From: JACVRW01 sp963814095
GTDB lineage: Bacteria > Actinomycetota > Thermoleophilia > Solirubrobacterales > Thermoleophilaceae
DNA: 64,000 nucleotides
Reading direction: 5' to 3'
Assembly (NCBI GenBank): GCA_963814095.1
Contig: CAWFBT010000007.1
Coordinates: 1-64,000, forward strand
Made by a program: the position numbers and the translations under genes. This document shows, piece by piece, positions 50,656 to 58,825 of this stretch. Within the stretch, counting starts at the first letter, position 1, and each line of letters opens with the position of its first letter. The notes under the pieces were generated by a model, which was not told the origin of the DNA, did not search any database, and worked only from the letters and a program-made list of their open reading frames with translations.

Positions 50656-53600
50656 TCATCGCCCCCGCCGCCCGAAGCTGTGGCCGGCGGGCGCCACCGC
50701 CCGCAGGTCGGCCTCGGCCCCGGCGGCGAGGGCCTCGTCCGCACCCAGGACGCCCTCGCCCGCCTCGCTGCTCCAGACGCGTCGGGGCTCGATGTGCCTG
50801 ATCTCGGCCTTCGGAAGGTCGGGCCGCTCGAGGCGCTCGATGCGGTCGACCAGCACGTTGGTCGTGCCGTCCCTACGCTCGAGGCGGCCAGTCGCGAGCA
50901 CGAGCGGCTCGGTGCGGACCGCGAGCCGGAAGCGATCGTGCACGGGCGGCGGCACGATCAGGTTGATGGTCCCGAGCTCGTCCTCGAGCAACATGAAGGT
51001 GACGCCCTTCGCGGTGGCGGGCCGCTGACGCGCCACGACGAGCCCCGCGACACGCACCCTGCGCCCGTCCGGGTGCCGTTCGAGCTGCTCGCTCGTCCGC
51101 AGATCTCCAGGCAGGTCCGGCCGCATCAGCTCGAGAGGGTGCTCCCGCAACGTCACCCCGGTCGACCCGTAGTCCGCCAGCATCCGTTCCCACGCGGTCA
51201 ACGCCCGCAGCTCCGGCCCCTCGTGCGGATCCAGCGGCAGCGACAGCTGCGTCCCCTCCGGCACGGAAACCCCCGGAACGGCAACCCCAAGCGTCCACAA
51301 CGCCCTTCGCCGCTTCTCCTCATCGAGCCCCTCGACAAGGGCATCACAGGCTCCGGCCCAAGCAAGCTTCCCCAAGGTCTCGGCAGACGCCCCAGACCGC
51401 CCAGCGAGATCACCCAACGAACCCCACGAGCCACCGGACTCGCGCTCGGAGACCAATGCTCGGACCTCACCCTCCTTGACGCCGCCCACATATCCCAACC
51501 CGAGTCGAACGGCCAACCGAGGCGGCGCCCCTTCCCCGGACGGGACCCGCGGCCTAGGCAGAACGGGCTCCACAACACACGCAGCAGAACTCCGAGCAAC
51601 GCAGGGCGGCAACACCTCCACCCCACACCGCTGCGCCTCATGCACCAGCGAATCCGGCGGATAGAACCCCATCGGCTGCTCGTTCAGGAGTCCGCACAGG
51701 AACTCCGGCTGGTAGTGCACCCGCAGCCACGTCGACTGGTAGGCGAGCAGCCCGAACGCCGCCGAGTGCGCCTTCGGGAAGCCGAAGCCGGAGAAGCCGA
51801 CGATCTGCGTCCAGACCTGCTCGGCGACCTCGCGCGAGGCGCCGTGGGCGATCCCGCCGGCGATGAAGTTCTCCTCGTAGATCCGGATCGCGGCCTCGGA
51901 GCGCTTGCGGCTCATCGCCCGCCGCAGCCCCTCGGCCTCGCCAGCGGTGAAGCCGGCGAACGCCATCGCCACCTCGAGCACCTGGTCCTGGAAGACGATC
52001 GTGCCGAGCGTGTCGCGCAGCACCGGCTCGAGCGAGGGATGCAGGTAGGGCACCTCGTATGTGGGGTCCGCACGCATCGCCTTGCGGTGCTCGATGTACG
52101 GATGCACCGCGCCCCCGATGATCGGGCCGGGTCGCACGAGCGCCACCTGCACGGTCAGGTCGTCGAGGTTCGTGGGCCGGGTCCGCTTCAGCATCTGCAT
52201 CTGCGCGCGCGACTCGATCTGGAACACGCCCATCGTCTCGGCCTCCTGGATGCGCGCGTAGACCTCGCTGTCGTCGTAGGGGATGCGCGACAGGTCGATG
52301 CGCTCGTTGCGCACCCGGGCAACCTCGTCGATGCAGCGCTCGACCGCGGAGAGCATCCCGAGGCCGAGCAGGTCGATCTTGAGGAAGCCGGCGTCGCCGC
52401 AGGAGTCCTTGTCCCACTGGACCATCTGGCGGCCCTCCATCGACGCCGGCTGCACCGGGCAGAGGTCGATCAGCGGCTGAGTCGAGATGACCATCCCGCC
52501 CGGGTGCTGGGACTGGTGGCGCGGCAGCCCCCAGGCGTCACGGGCGAGCTTGACGAGCGCGTCCCAGCGCGGCGAGCGGTGGCCGCGCGGGTCGCGCTCC
52601 GGGACGTCGCCCTGCCCGAAGCGCCCGGCTCGGCCGGGCGCGTAGGGAACTTCATCGCTTATGTCATTGCGGTCCTTCCAGGGGTCGACCGCTCGCGCGA
52701 GCCGCTCGATCTCGCCGGGCGGCAGGCCGAGCGCCTTGGCGAAGTCGCGCACCGCCGAGCGCACCTGGAAGGTCGCGAAGGCGGCGACGAGCGCGCAGCG
52801 GTCGCGCCCGTAGCGATCGTGGACGCGCGGGATCAGCACGTCGCGGACGTCGCGCGGGAAGTCGAGGTCGATGTCCGGCAGCGCCGTGAGCTCCTCGTTC
52901 AGGAAGCGGCCGAGCAGCAGCTCGTTCTCGATCGGGTCGACGTGCGAGAGGCCGGTGAGATAGCAGACGATCGAGGACACGCTCGAGCCTCGCCCGCGTC
53001 CCGGCGGGAGCAGCCGCCGCGCCGACTCCGGGCCGCGCACCTCGAGGGCCACCTCGCGCGCCAGCTCGAGCAGGTCCCGGTGGAGCAGGAAGAAGCCGGA
53101 CAGACCGAGGTGGCGGATCACGCGCAGTTCCTCGTCGAGCCGCCCGACGGCCTCGTCGTGCCGGCGGCGGCCGCGGTAGCGCTCCTCGAACAGGGAGCCG
53201 CAGAGCTCCGCCAGCTTGCGGTCGGCGTCCGGGTCCTCGGCGCCGGGGTAGCGGTAGCCGAGGTCCTCGGTCAGGTCGAACGTGAGGCGCTCCGCGAGCC
53301 GGCCGCTCTCCTCGACGGCGTCGCGGTGCTCGCGGAAGCGCTCGCGCATCCGCTCGGGCGGCGCCAGCACGTGGGAGGAGTTGCCGCGCCGGCGCGGCTC
53401 CGTCTCGTCGAGCGTCCCGCCGAGCCGCACCGCGACCATCGCGTCCTGCAGCGGGATGCGATCGCGCGTGTGCGCGTGCACGTTGCCGGTGGCGACGCAG
53501 GGCACCCCGAGCCGCTCGGCCAGCTCGGCGAGCAGCCGGTTGCGGCGCCGGTCGTTGCGCCAATAGGGACGCTGCAGCTCGACCCGGAAGCGCTCCGGCC

Positions 53601-54141
53601 CGAAGGCCTGCAGCAGCCGCCTCGCAACTGCCGCCGCGCCGGGATGATCGCCCGCCTCGATCCGCCCGGCCAGCGCACCGTCGCGCGCACAGCCGGACAG
53701 GCAGACGAGCCCCGCCGCGTTGCGCTCGACGTCCTCGAGCGTCACGCTCGGCTCCTCGTCGAGCGCATCCTGGCCGGGGCGGCGCCCGTCGATCACCTGG
53801 CCGGTTGGGTCCTCCCAGCCCTCGCGCGCCCAGCGGCGTGTGTGCCAGTGCGAGGCCGTCAGCAGCCGGCACAGGTTCGTGTAGCCCTCGCGCGTCTCGC
53901 ACAGGAGCGTCAGGTGCGAGCCGTCGTCCAGCGTGACCTCCGCACCGGTGATGTGACGGATCCCGAGCGGCCGCAGCGCCTGGGCCATCTCCATGGCGCC
54001 GTGAAGGCCGTCGTGATCGGTGAGCGCAATGGCGCTGTGGCCCTGGTCGGCGGCCGCGCCCGCCAACTCGACCGGGTGCGAGGCACCGTCGAGGAACGAG
54101 TAGGCGGAGTGGCAGTGGAGCTCCACGTATGGCACGAACAC
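50656..54141 (-). CDS. dnaE2: Error-prone DNA polymerase DnaE2 (ImuC)
   Basis: A 1161-residue C-family polymerase. The PHP domain starts at YVELHCHSAYSFLDGASHPV and LTDHDGLHGAMEMA. The palm carries the catalytic aspartates in LTALPDIDLDFPRDVRD. The beta-binding and helix-hairpin-helix regions follow, then a C-terminal OB fold (VRVAGLVVARQRPATAKGVT). The early end and lack of a tau-binding extension fit DnaE2, not DnaE1. GTG codons at 54141, 54135 and 54126 are all possible starts; the SOS box overlaps the first two, so 54126 may be the real one. It performs SOS-induced translesion synthesis with ImuB. Confidence 0.93.
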   Translation of the reverse strand: MFVPYVELHCHSAYSFLDGASHPVELAGAAADQGHSAIALTDHDGLHGAMEMAQALRPLGIRHITGAEVTLDDGSHLTLLCETREGYTNLCRLLTASHWHTRRWAREGWEDPTGQVIDGRRPGQDALDEEPSVTLEDVERNAAGLVCLSGCARDGALAGRIEAGDHPGAAAVARRLLQAFGPERFRVELQRPYWRNDRRRNRLLAELAERLGVPCVATGNVHAHTRDRIPLQDAMVAVRLGGTLDETEPRRRGNSSHVLAPPERMRERFREHRDAVEESGRLAERLTFDLTEDLGYRYPGAEDPDADRKLAELCGSLFEERYRGRRRHDEAVGRLDEELRVIRHLGLSGFFLLHRDLLELAREVALEVRGPESARRLLPPGRGRGSSVSSIVCYLTGLSHVDPIENELLLGRFLNEELTALPDIDLDFPRDVRDVLIPRVHDRYGRDRCALVAAFATFQVRSAVRDFAKALGLPPGEIERLARAVDPWKDRNDISDEVPYAPGRAGRFGQGDVPERDPRGHRSPRWDALVKLARDAWGLPRHQSQHPGGMVISTQPLIDLCPVQPASMEGRQMVQWDKDSCGDAGFLKIDLLGLGMLSAVERCIDEVARVRNERIDLSRIPYDDSEVYARIQEAETMGVFQIESRAQMQMLKRTRPTNLDDLTVQVALVRPGPIIGGAVHPYIEHRKAMRADPTYEVPYLHPSLEPVLRDTLGTIVFQDQVLEVAMAFAGFTAGEAEGLRRAMSRKRSEAAIRIYEENFIAGGIAHGASREVAEQVWTQIVGFSGFGFPKAHSAAFGLLAYQSTWLRVHYQPEFLCGLLNEQPMGFYPPDSLVHEAQRCGVEVLPPCVARSSAACVVEPVLPRPRVPSGEGAPPRLAVRLGLGYVGGVKEGEVRALVSERESGGSWGSLGDLAGRSGASAETLGKLAWAGACDALVEGLDEEKRRRALWTLGVAVPGVSVPEGTQLSLPLDPHEGPELRALTAWERMLADYGSTGVTLREHPLELMRPDLPGDLRTSEQLERHPDGRRVRVAGLVVARQRPATAKGVTFMLLEDELGTINLIVPPPVHDRFRLAVRTEPLVLATGRLERRDGTTNVLVDRIERLERPDLPKAEIRHIEPRRVWSSEAGEGVLGADEALAAGAEADLRAVAPAGHSFGRRGR

Positions 54142-54148
54142 ATGTTCG
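54135..54148. promoter_or_regulatory. LexA-type SOS box at dnaE2
   Basis: CGAAC-N4-GTTCG, the actinobacterial/Bacillus LexA consensus, perfectly palindromic. It sits within a 19-base stretch (54134-54152) identical to the one at imuB (61774-61792). It overlaps the upstream end of the dnaE2 coding frame. Confidence 0.85.
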
Positions 54149-54180
54149 CATCCCCGTTGGATGGATTGAAGTGACGCGGC

Positions 54181-54452
54181 GACAACGCCTACGAGCTATT
54201 CGTGATCGAGGCTGGCGACGCCGACGTGCAGAAGGGCGGCGAGGTAGTCCGAAAGCTCGGCCCCGGCGACGTGTTCGGCGAGATCGGCGTGCTCGCCACG
54301 GGCAAGCGCACCGCGTCTGTCGTCGCGACGTCTCAGATGCAGCTCGCCGCGATGTTCTCGCGCGAGTACAACAACTCGAGGCACGCATGCCCGCGCTCGC
54401 GAAGGCGCTGCGCGAGACGATGGCGAAGCGCGTCGCCGAGACATCCTTCTGA
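54181..54452 (+). pseudogene. Remnant of a cyclic-nucleotide-binding domain protein
   Basis: A frame beginning abruptly at DNAYELFVIEAGDADVQKGG reads through KLGPGDVFGEIGVLATGKRT and ASVVATSQMQLAAMFSRE, a clear cNMP-binding phosphate cassette. It then shifts frame near 54370 to QLEARMPALAKALRETMAKR and a stop at 54452. The N-terminal half of the barrel and any start are missing. It begins about 30 bp from the dnaE2 SOS box, so the 5' part was probably lost when this junction formed. Confidence 0.75.
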
Positions 54453-54535
54453 TGCTCATCTCGCATTAGCGCCTTGTTGACCCTGCGTTAGCCCGCCTTG
54501 CCGAGCCCGGGCGGCGGTGGAACACTCGCGGCCGA

Positions 54536-54946
54536 GTGAAGCCACGCACGAGCCTCTCGCTCCTCCTGATCACGGTGATTGTCGCCGCCGGCTGCGGCAA
54601 CGACGACGACCAGCCGGAGGCCCAGCGCGTCTCCGGCACGCCCGAGCCGTCGCACGCTCAGAAGGTCGAGAGCGATCCCTACGAGCTCACCTGTCGCGAC
54701 CTCGCGCGCCAGACACTTCACCCGGAAAGCGCCAAGCTCGTGATCCGGGCGGAGTTCGCGCTCGCCCAGGTCCCGGAGCTGCGCAAGATCGTCGCGCGCG
54801 AGACCCTGAACCGCACCGGGCGCAGCGTCTACTACGGGCTCACCCAGATCTGCAAGACCAAGCCGCCTTCGTTCAAGCCGGCGAAGCTTGCAATCGCCGG
54901 CGTGCTCGACGGCAAGTACCTCGCCGCGCGCAACCGCCCCGGCTGA
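54536..54946 (+). CDS. Small lipoprotein of unknown function
   Basis: A 136-residue protein starting at GTG 54536 with lipobox VAAGC (C20) and a charged linker. The mature part (YELTCRDLARQTLHPESAKL, then RTGRSVYYGLTQICKTKPP) has two cysteines that could form a disulfide. No family is recognised. An AACACT nine bases upstream of the GTG is a weak -10 candidate. Confidence 0.65.
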   Translation: MKPRTSLSLLLITVIVAAGCGNDDDQPEAQRVSGTPEPSHAQKVESDPYELTCRDLARQTLHPESAKLVIRAEFALAQVPELRKIVARETLNRTGRSVYYGLTQICKTKPPSFKPAKLAIAGVLDGKYLAARNRPG

Positions 54947-54956
54947 GCCTCCGCGG

Positions 54957-55115
54957 ATGAGTCCGGCGCCGGGCGCCGGTCCTTTACTCAACGAGCTCAG
55001 CGACGACGGCCAGATCGCCGTGAACGCGGACGGCACGATCTCCGTCGACTGGTGGCTGCGCGACGAGCGGGGCGACTGGCAGCCCTGGATGAGGAACAGC
55101 TTCGAGAGGAGCTAG
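54957..55115 (+). CDS. Small protein, 52 residues
   Basis: Starts at ATG 54957, ten bases after the lipoprotein gene, and ends DGTISVDWWLRDERGDWQPW and MRNSFERS, a compact protein-like sequence rich in tryptophan. Its TAG stop interlocks with that of the convergent diguanylate cyclase in CTAG, as for three intact gene pairs in this window, which supports it being real. It could also be the end of a longer lost gene. Confidence 0.45.
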   Translation: MSPAPGAGPLLNELSDDGQIAVNADGTISVDWWLRDERGDWQPWMRNSFERS

Positions 55116-56689
55116 GCGACCGAGCGCCGGCGCTTCGCGCGGTAGAGCAGCCGGTCGGCGCGCTCGACGAGCTGGTCCGTCCCCTCGCCGGGCTCGCGCA
55201 CCGCGATGCCGAAGCTGGCCTGGATGTCCTCGCCCGCCGCGCGCGCCGCCGCCAGCTCCCGCTGCAGGCGATGCGCGACGCGCTCGGCGTCCAGCCGCGA
55301 GGCGCCGCTGAGCACGACCGCGAACTCGTCGCCGCCAATCCGGAAGGCGTCGTCGCTGCGGCGCAGGCCCGTGCGCAGGGCGTCGGCGAGCGCCTTCAAC
55401 GCGTCGTCGCCGGCGTCGTGCCCGTGCTGGTCGTTGACCCGCTTGAGGTTGTCCATGTCGCAGAGGATCAGCGCGAGATCGTCGCCGGCCCGGATCGCCT
55501 CGCGGCTCAGGCGCGCGCGGAAGGCGCGCCGGTTCGGCAGGCCGGTCAGGGGGTCGTGCAGCGCTTCGTGGCGCAGGCGCACCGCGCGATCGGCGGTCTG
55601 GAGCGCGGCCACCGCCTGGTTGGCGAACAGCCGCAGCGCTTGGAGGCGCGCGCGGGTCGGCAGCAGCCGGTCGCGCGGGTCATCCACCGAGATCACGCCG
55701 AGGCGCCTTCCCTCGGGCTCGTCGAGCGGCACGAGTAGCCAGTGGCGCGCCCACGCGTGCGGGCCGCGCCCGTTCAGCTCCGAGCGGTGGGGCGGCAGCG
55801 TGCGGCGGCCGAGTCGCTCCTCGGCGACCTCGGTCGGGATCAGGTAGCAGCCCGCAATCTCGAACTCGTCGGTGAAGAGCGGCCGCAGCTGGTCGACCGA
55901 GACGCCGTCGGTCAGGCTGGTGATGTCCGGGCCCCATCCGCTCGAGGCCACCGGGTCGAGTCGGCTGTTTTGCTCGTCCGCGAGCTCGATCACGACGCGG
56001 TCGAACTCGAGCGCGTCGTGGATGCCGTCGCAGACGGCCTGCAGGACCTCGTCGGTCTCGTCCGCCTCGGCGAGACGCGCTGACACGGCGAGGACCCCCT
56101 CGAGCATGCGCTGGTGCTGGACCGTCGTCGCCGTCTCCTGGGCGATGCGCAGCGCGATCGCCGCCTGGCGGGCGATCGCGACGAGCGCGTCGAGCTCGTC
56201 GTTGGTCGGGCGCTTTCCGGTTTCGGGCTCGTCCACCGAGATCACGCCGATCAGCTGGCCCTTCGCATCGTGGAGCGGCACGAAGAGGGCGTCCTCGGCG
56301 GTCCAGGCGTCCGGGTCGTCGCTCGGCTCGATGTCCGGCACGAAGGTGTCTGCGCCAAGCGACTCCCAGTCGAACTCGTCACCGGGCACGAAGTAGGCGC
56401 CGCGCCGCTCGAAGCGCTCGGCGAGCAGCGGGGACCAGGTGTCGGCCGGGCTGGAACGGCCGACCAGGGCGTTGATCGACGCGTCCGAGCCGACGGCCGC
56501 GGCGGTGAACATGTCGTCGAAGGCGGGCCGGTAGACGTTGACGACCGCCGCGCCGTAGCCGAGCGTCTCCGCGATCGCTGCGCACAGGTCCTTCAGCACG
56601 AAGTCGAGGTCCGCCTGATAGCGCACGGACACGGTGCGCTCGAAGACCGCGCCGAGCCGGGCGAGCAGGGTGAGCTCGTTCGCAGCCAT
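55112..56689 (-). CDS. GAF-GAF-GGDEF diguanylate cyclase
   Basis: A 525-residue soluble protein with two GAF domains (about 20-170 and 185-345) and a C-terminal GGDEF domain (about 360-522). The active site is RIGGDEFAVVLSG, and the substrate/metal motif LILCDMDNLKRVNDQHGHDA is intact. It should make c-di-GMP in response to a ligand or redox signal bound by the GAF domains. ATG 56689 has a GGAGGAG site that lies inside the end of the upstream GGDEF-EAL gene; the stops and starts abut, so they form one operon. Confidence 0.92.
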   Translation of the reverse strand: MAANELTLLARLGAVFERTVSVRYQADLDFVLKDLCAAIAETLGYGAAVVNVYRPAFDDMFTAAAVGSDASINALVGRSSPADTWSPLLAERFERRGAYFVPGDEFDWESLGADTFVPDIEPSDDPDAWTAEDALFVPLHDAKGQLIGVISVDEPETGKRPTNDELDALVAIARQAAIALRIAQETATTVQHQRMLEGVLAVSARLAEADETDEVLQAVCDGIHDALEFDRVVIELADEQNSRLDPVASSGWGPDITSLTDGVSVDQLRPLFTDEFEIAGCYLIPTEVAEERLGRRTLPPHRSELNGRGPHAWARHWLLVPLDEPEGRRLGVISVDDPRDRLLPTRARLQALRLFANQAVAALQTADRAVRLRHEALHDPLTGLPNRRAFRARLSREAIRAGDDLALILCDMDNLKRVNDQHGHDAGDDALKALADALRTGLRRSDDAFRIGGDEFAVVLSGASRLDAERVAHRLQRELAAARAAGEDIQASFGIAVREPGEGTDQLVERADRLLYRAKRRRSVA

Positions 56690-58771
56690 CTAGGCGCTCC
56701 TCCGAGAGCCGAGCGGCCGCACCTTCGCCTGCTCGCTGCGAAGCTCGCGGCACAGGCGCGCTGCCTCGGTGTTGACGCGCGGCCATGGCTCGCCCGGGCG
56801 TGCGAGCGCCCAGCCCTGGCCCGCCGCCACGCCCAGGTGGATCAGCACGCGCAGCTCGTCGAGCGTCTCGATGCCCTCGGCGCAGATCGCGGCGCCGGTG
56901 CTGCGGGCGAAGTGGACGAGCGAGCCGATGAGAGCAATCTTGGCTGGATCGGAATGCACGTCGGCCACTAGCGCCCGGTCGAGCTTGATCACGTCGGCGC
57001 GCATGCGCATGACCTGCTGCAGCCCGGCGTAGCCCTCGCCCGCGTCGTCGACGGCGATGCGCGCGCCGCGTGCCCGCAGCGGGTCGAGGTGGCGCTGAAG
57101 CGCGTCCACGTCGAGTACGCGCTCCTCCTCGGTTATCTCGATGACGATGCCGCTGAGGTCGGCGGGCAGCTGCTCGCGGACCTCGGCCGAGGCCAGCGCC
57201 GACGGGCTCAGGTTGACGGACAGAAAGCTGCCCTCCGGGCGGCCGGCGGCGGCGAGCGCGAGCCGCACGGTGTCGGCCTCGAGCGGCGCTCCGAGCCCGA
57301 AGCGATGGGCCTGCGAGAACCACCAGGACGGCGGCAGTCCCGGCTTCCCTGCGAAGCGCGCGAGTGCCTCGTAGCCGAGCGGCTCGCCGGTCGCGAGCGA
57401 CACGATCGGCTGAAAGACGGGGCGCACCAGGTTGCGCTGGGCGATCAGGCGCGCGAACTCTTCGCGCTGCTCGTCCGTGACGACGAAGACGTGCTCCGGG
57501 TCGTAGCGGCGCGAGCGCGCGCCGCCGCTGTCCTTGGACCAGGCGAGTGCTCCGGCCGCGAGCTGCAGCAGCGCCCCGGAGGTGCGGGCGTCGTCCGGGA
57601 AGCAGGCGACGCCGGCGGAGCAGCGCAGCGAGCCGGGCACGGCGCCCGCCGCCTCGACGGCGCCACGGCAGGCCTCGGCCAGCGCGAAAGCGCGCGCGCC
57701 CTCGGCGTCGGGCAGGATGATCCCGAACTCGTCTCCACCCACGCGCGCGACGACGCCCAGGTTGCGCATCGCGGAGCTCAGGCTGCCCGCGGCGGCACGC
57801 AGGACCTCGTCACCGAAGGGGTGGCCGCGCGACTCGTTGATGCGCTTGAAGTCGTCGATGTCGAGCAGCACGACGGTGGCCGCCCGCCCGAGCTCGCGCG
57901 CCAGGTCGAGCTCCCTGCCGAGCATCTCCTGGAAGTGGCGGTGGTTGGCGAGGCCGCTGAGCGGGTCTCGATGTGCGAGCTCCTCGAGCCGCTGGTTGTG
58001 CTCCTCGAGATCCGCAGCCATGCCGTCGAAGTCGCGCGACAGCTCGCCCAGCTCGTCGCGGCGGCGCCAGTCGAGGCGCGTCTTCAGGTCCCCGGCTCCG
58101 ACGGCTCGCGTGGCCACTCTCAGCCGGTCGAGAGGGCGGAATATGCCGCGCCCGAGGACGAACATCGTGAATACCGAAAAGCAGGCAAGCAGGATGCCCA
58201 ACACGATTGCGACGTCGCGGTTGCGGTCCGCGAGGTCGGCATGCGCCGGACGCAGGTCATAGCTCGCGACCAGCGCGGCGTTCACCCGCCCGTCCTCTCC
58301 GAGCGGGGTCACGAGCACTTCGTCGTGGCGGCCGTCGTCGCGTGACTCGGCCCAGGCCTGCTCGCCCGAGGCAAGCGATTCGGTGACCAGGCCGAGCTCG
58401 GTTGGCCCGCCCATGGGCTCGCCGACGGCAGCCCGCGGCGCGGAGTCACCGGCCCGGTAGACGCCGATCGAGGCGAGCTCCGAGTGCACGTTGATCACAC
58501 GCTGAAGCTCGTCTTGGACCCGACCCTGGTTTGCGAAGTCCTCCGACGTGATGCCCCTCTGGAAGCTCGTCGCAGATACGTTCAGGAGCTCGCGGGCCGA
58601 GTCGCGATAGGCCTCGTGGAGCTCGTCGCTCGAGCTCTTGCTCGCGACGAACGCGCAGGCGGCAGCGGCCAGCGTCAGCGCGACACTGACCTGAAAGCGA
58701 AGGCTACGAAGCGATTTTCGGGAGAAGGGGGAAGGGGCCAAGCGTGGACACCCGTCACCAGTATCGGCCAA
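56690..58771 (-). CDS. Membrane sensor with HAMP, GGDEF and EAL domains
   Basis: A 693-residue protein. Membrane helices at about 26-45 and 187-208 enclose an extracytoplasmic sensor domain, followed by HAMP (208-262), GGDEF (about 268-430; RVGGDEFGIILPD) and EAL (about 440-690). EAL-domain residues are present: EALARF, FLSVNLSPSALAS, IVIEITEEE, VDDAGEGYAGLQQ (DDFG variant), KLDRALV and CAEGIETLDE. Both making and breaking c-di-GMP are possible. The start is uncertain: TTG 58771 is the furthest upstream; a TTG at 58741 region would remove ten residues. Confidence 0.9.
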   Translation of the reverse strand: MADTGDGCPRLAPSPFSRKSLRSLRFQVSVALTLAAAACAFVASKSSSDELHEAYRDSARELLNVSATSFQRGITSEDFANQGRVQDELQRVINVHSELASIGVYRAGDSAPRAAVGEPMGGPTELGLVTESLASGEQAWAESRDDGRHDEVLVTPLGEDGRVNAALVASYDLRPAHADLADRNRDVAIVLGILLACFSVFTMFVLGRGIFRPLDRLRVATRAVGAGDLKTRLDWRRRDELGELSRDFDGMAADLEEHNQRLEELAHRDPLSGLANHRHFQEMLGRELDLARELGRAATVVLLDIDDFKRINESRGHPFGDEVLRAAAGSLSSAMRNLGVVARVGGDEFGIILPDAEGARAFALAEACRGAVEAAGAVPGSLRCSAGVACFPDDARTSGALLQLAAGALAWSKDSGGARSRRYDPEHVFVVTDEQREEFARLIAQRNLVRPVFQPIVSLATGEPLGYEALARFAGKPGLPPSWWFSQAHRFGLGAPLEADTVRLALAAAGRPEGSFLSVNLSPSALASAEVREQLPADLSGIVIEITEEERVLDVDALQRHLDPLRARGARIAVDDAGEGYAGLQQVMRMRADVIKLDRALVADVHSDPAKIALIGSLVHFARSTGAAICAEGIETLDELRVLIHLGVAAGQGWALARPGEPWPRVNTEAARLCRELRSEQAKVRPLGSRRSA

Positions 58772-58825
58772 TTACCCCAAAACTGAAGCCCGGCGTCGTA
58801 AAGGGGAGCGGGCGCCCTCGAGCAC

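Noticed and set aside
50680..54174. 1164-residue open frame opposite dnaE2
   Set aside because: Same extent as dnaE2 with shadow-like composition and no motif.
55112..58825. c-di-GMP riboswitch near the GGDEF genes
   Set aside because: I looked at the short upstream gaps and saw no riboswitch-like conserved core.
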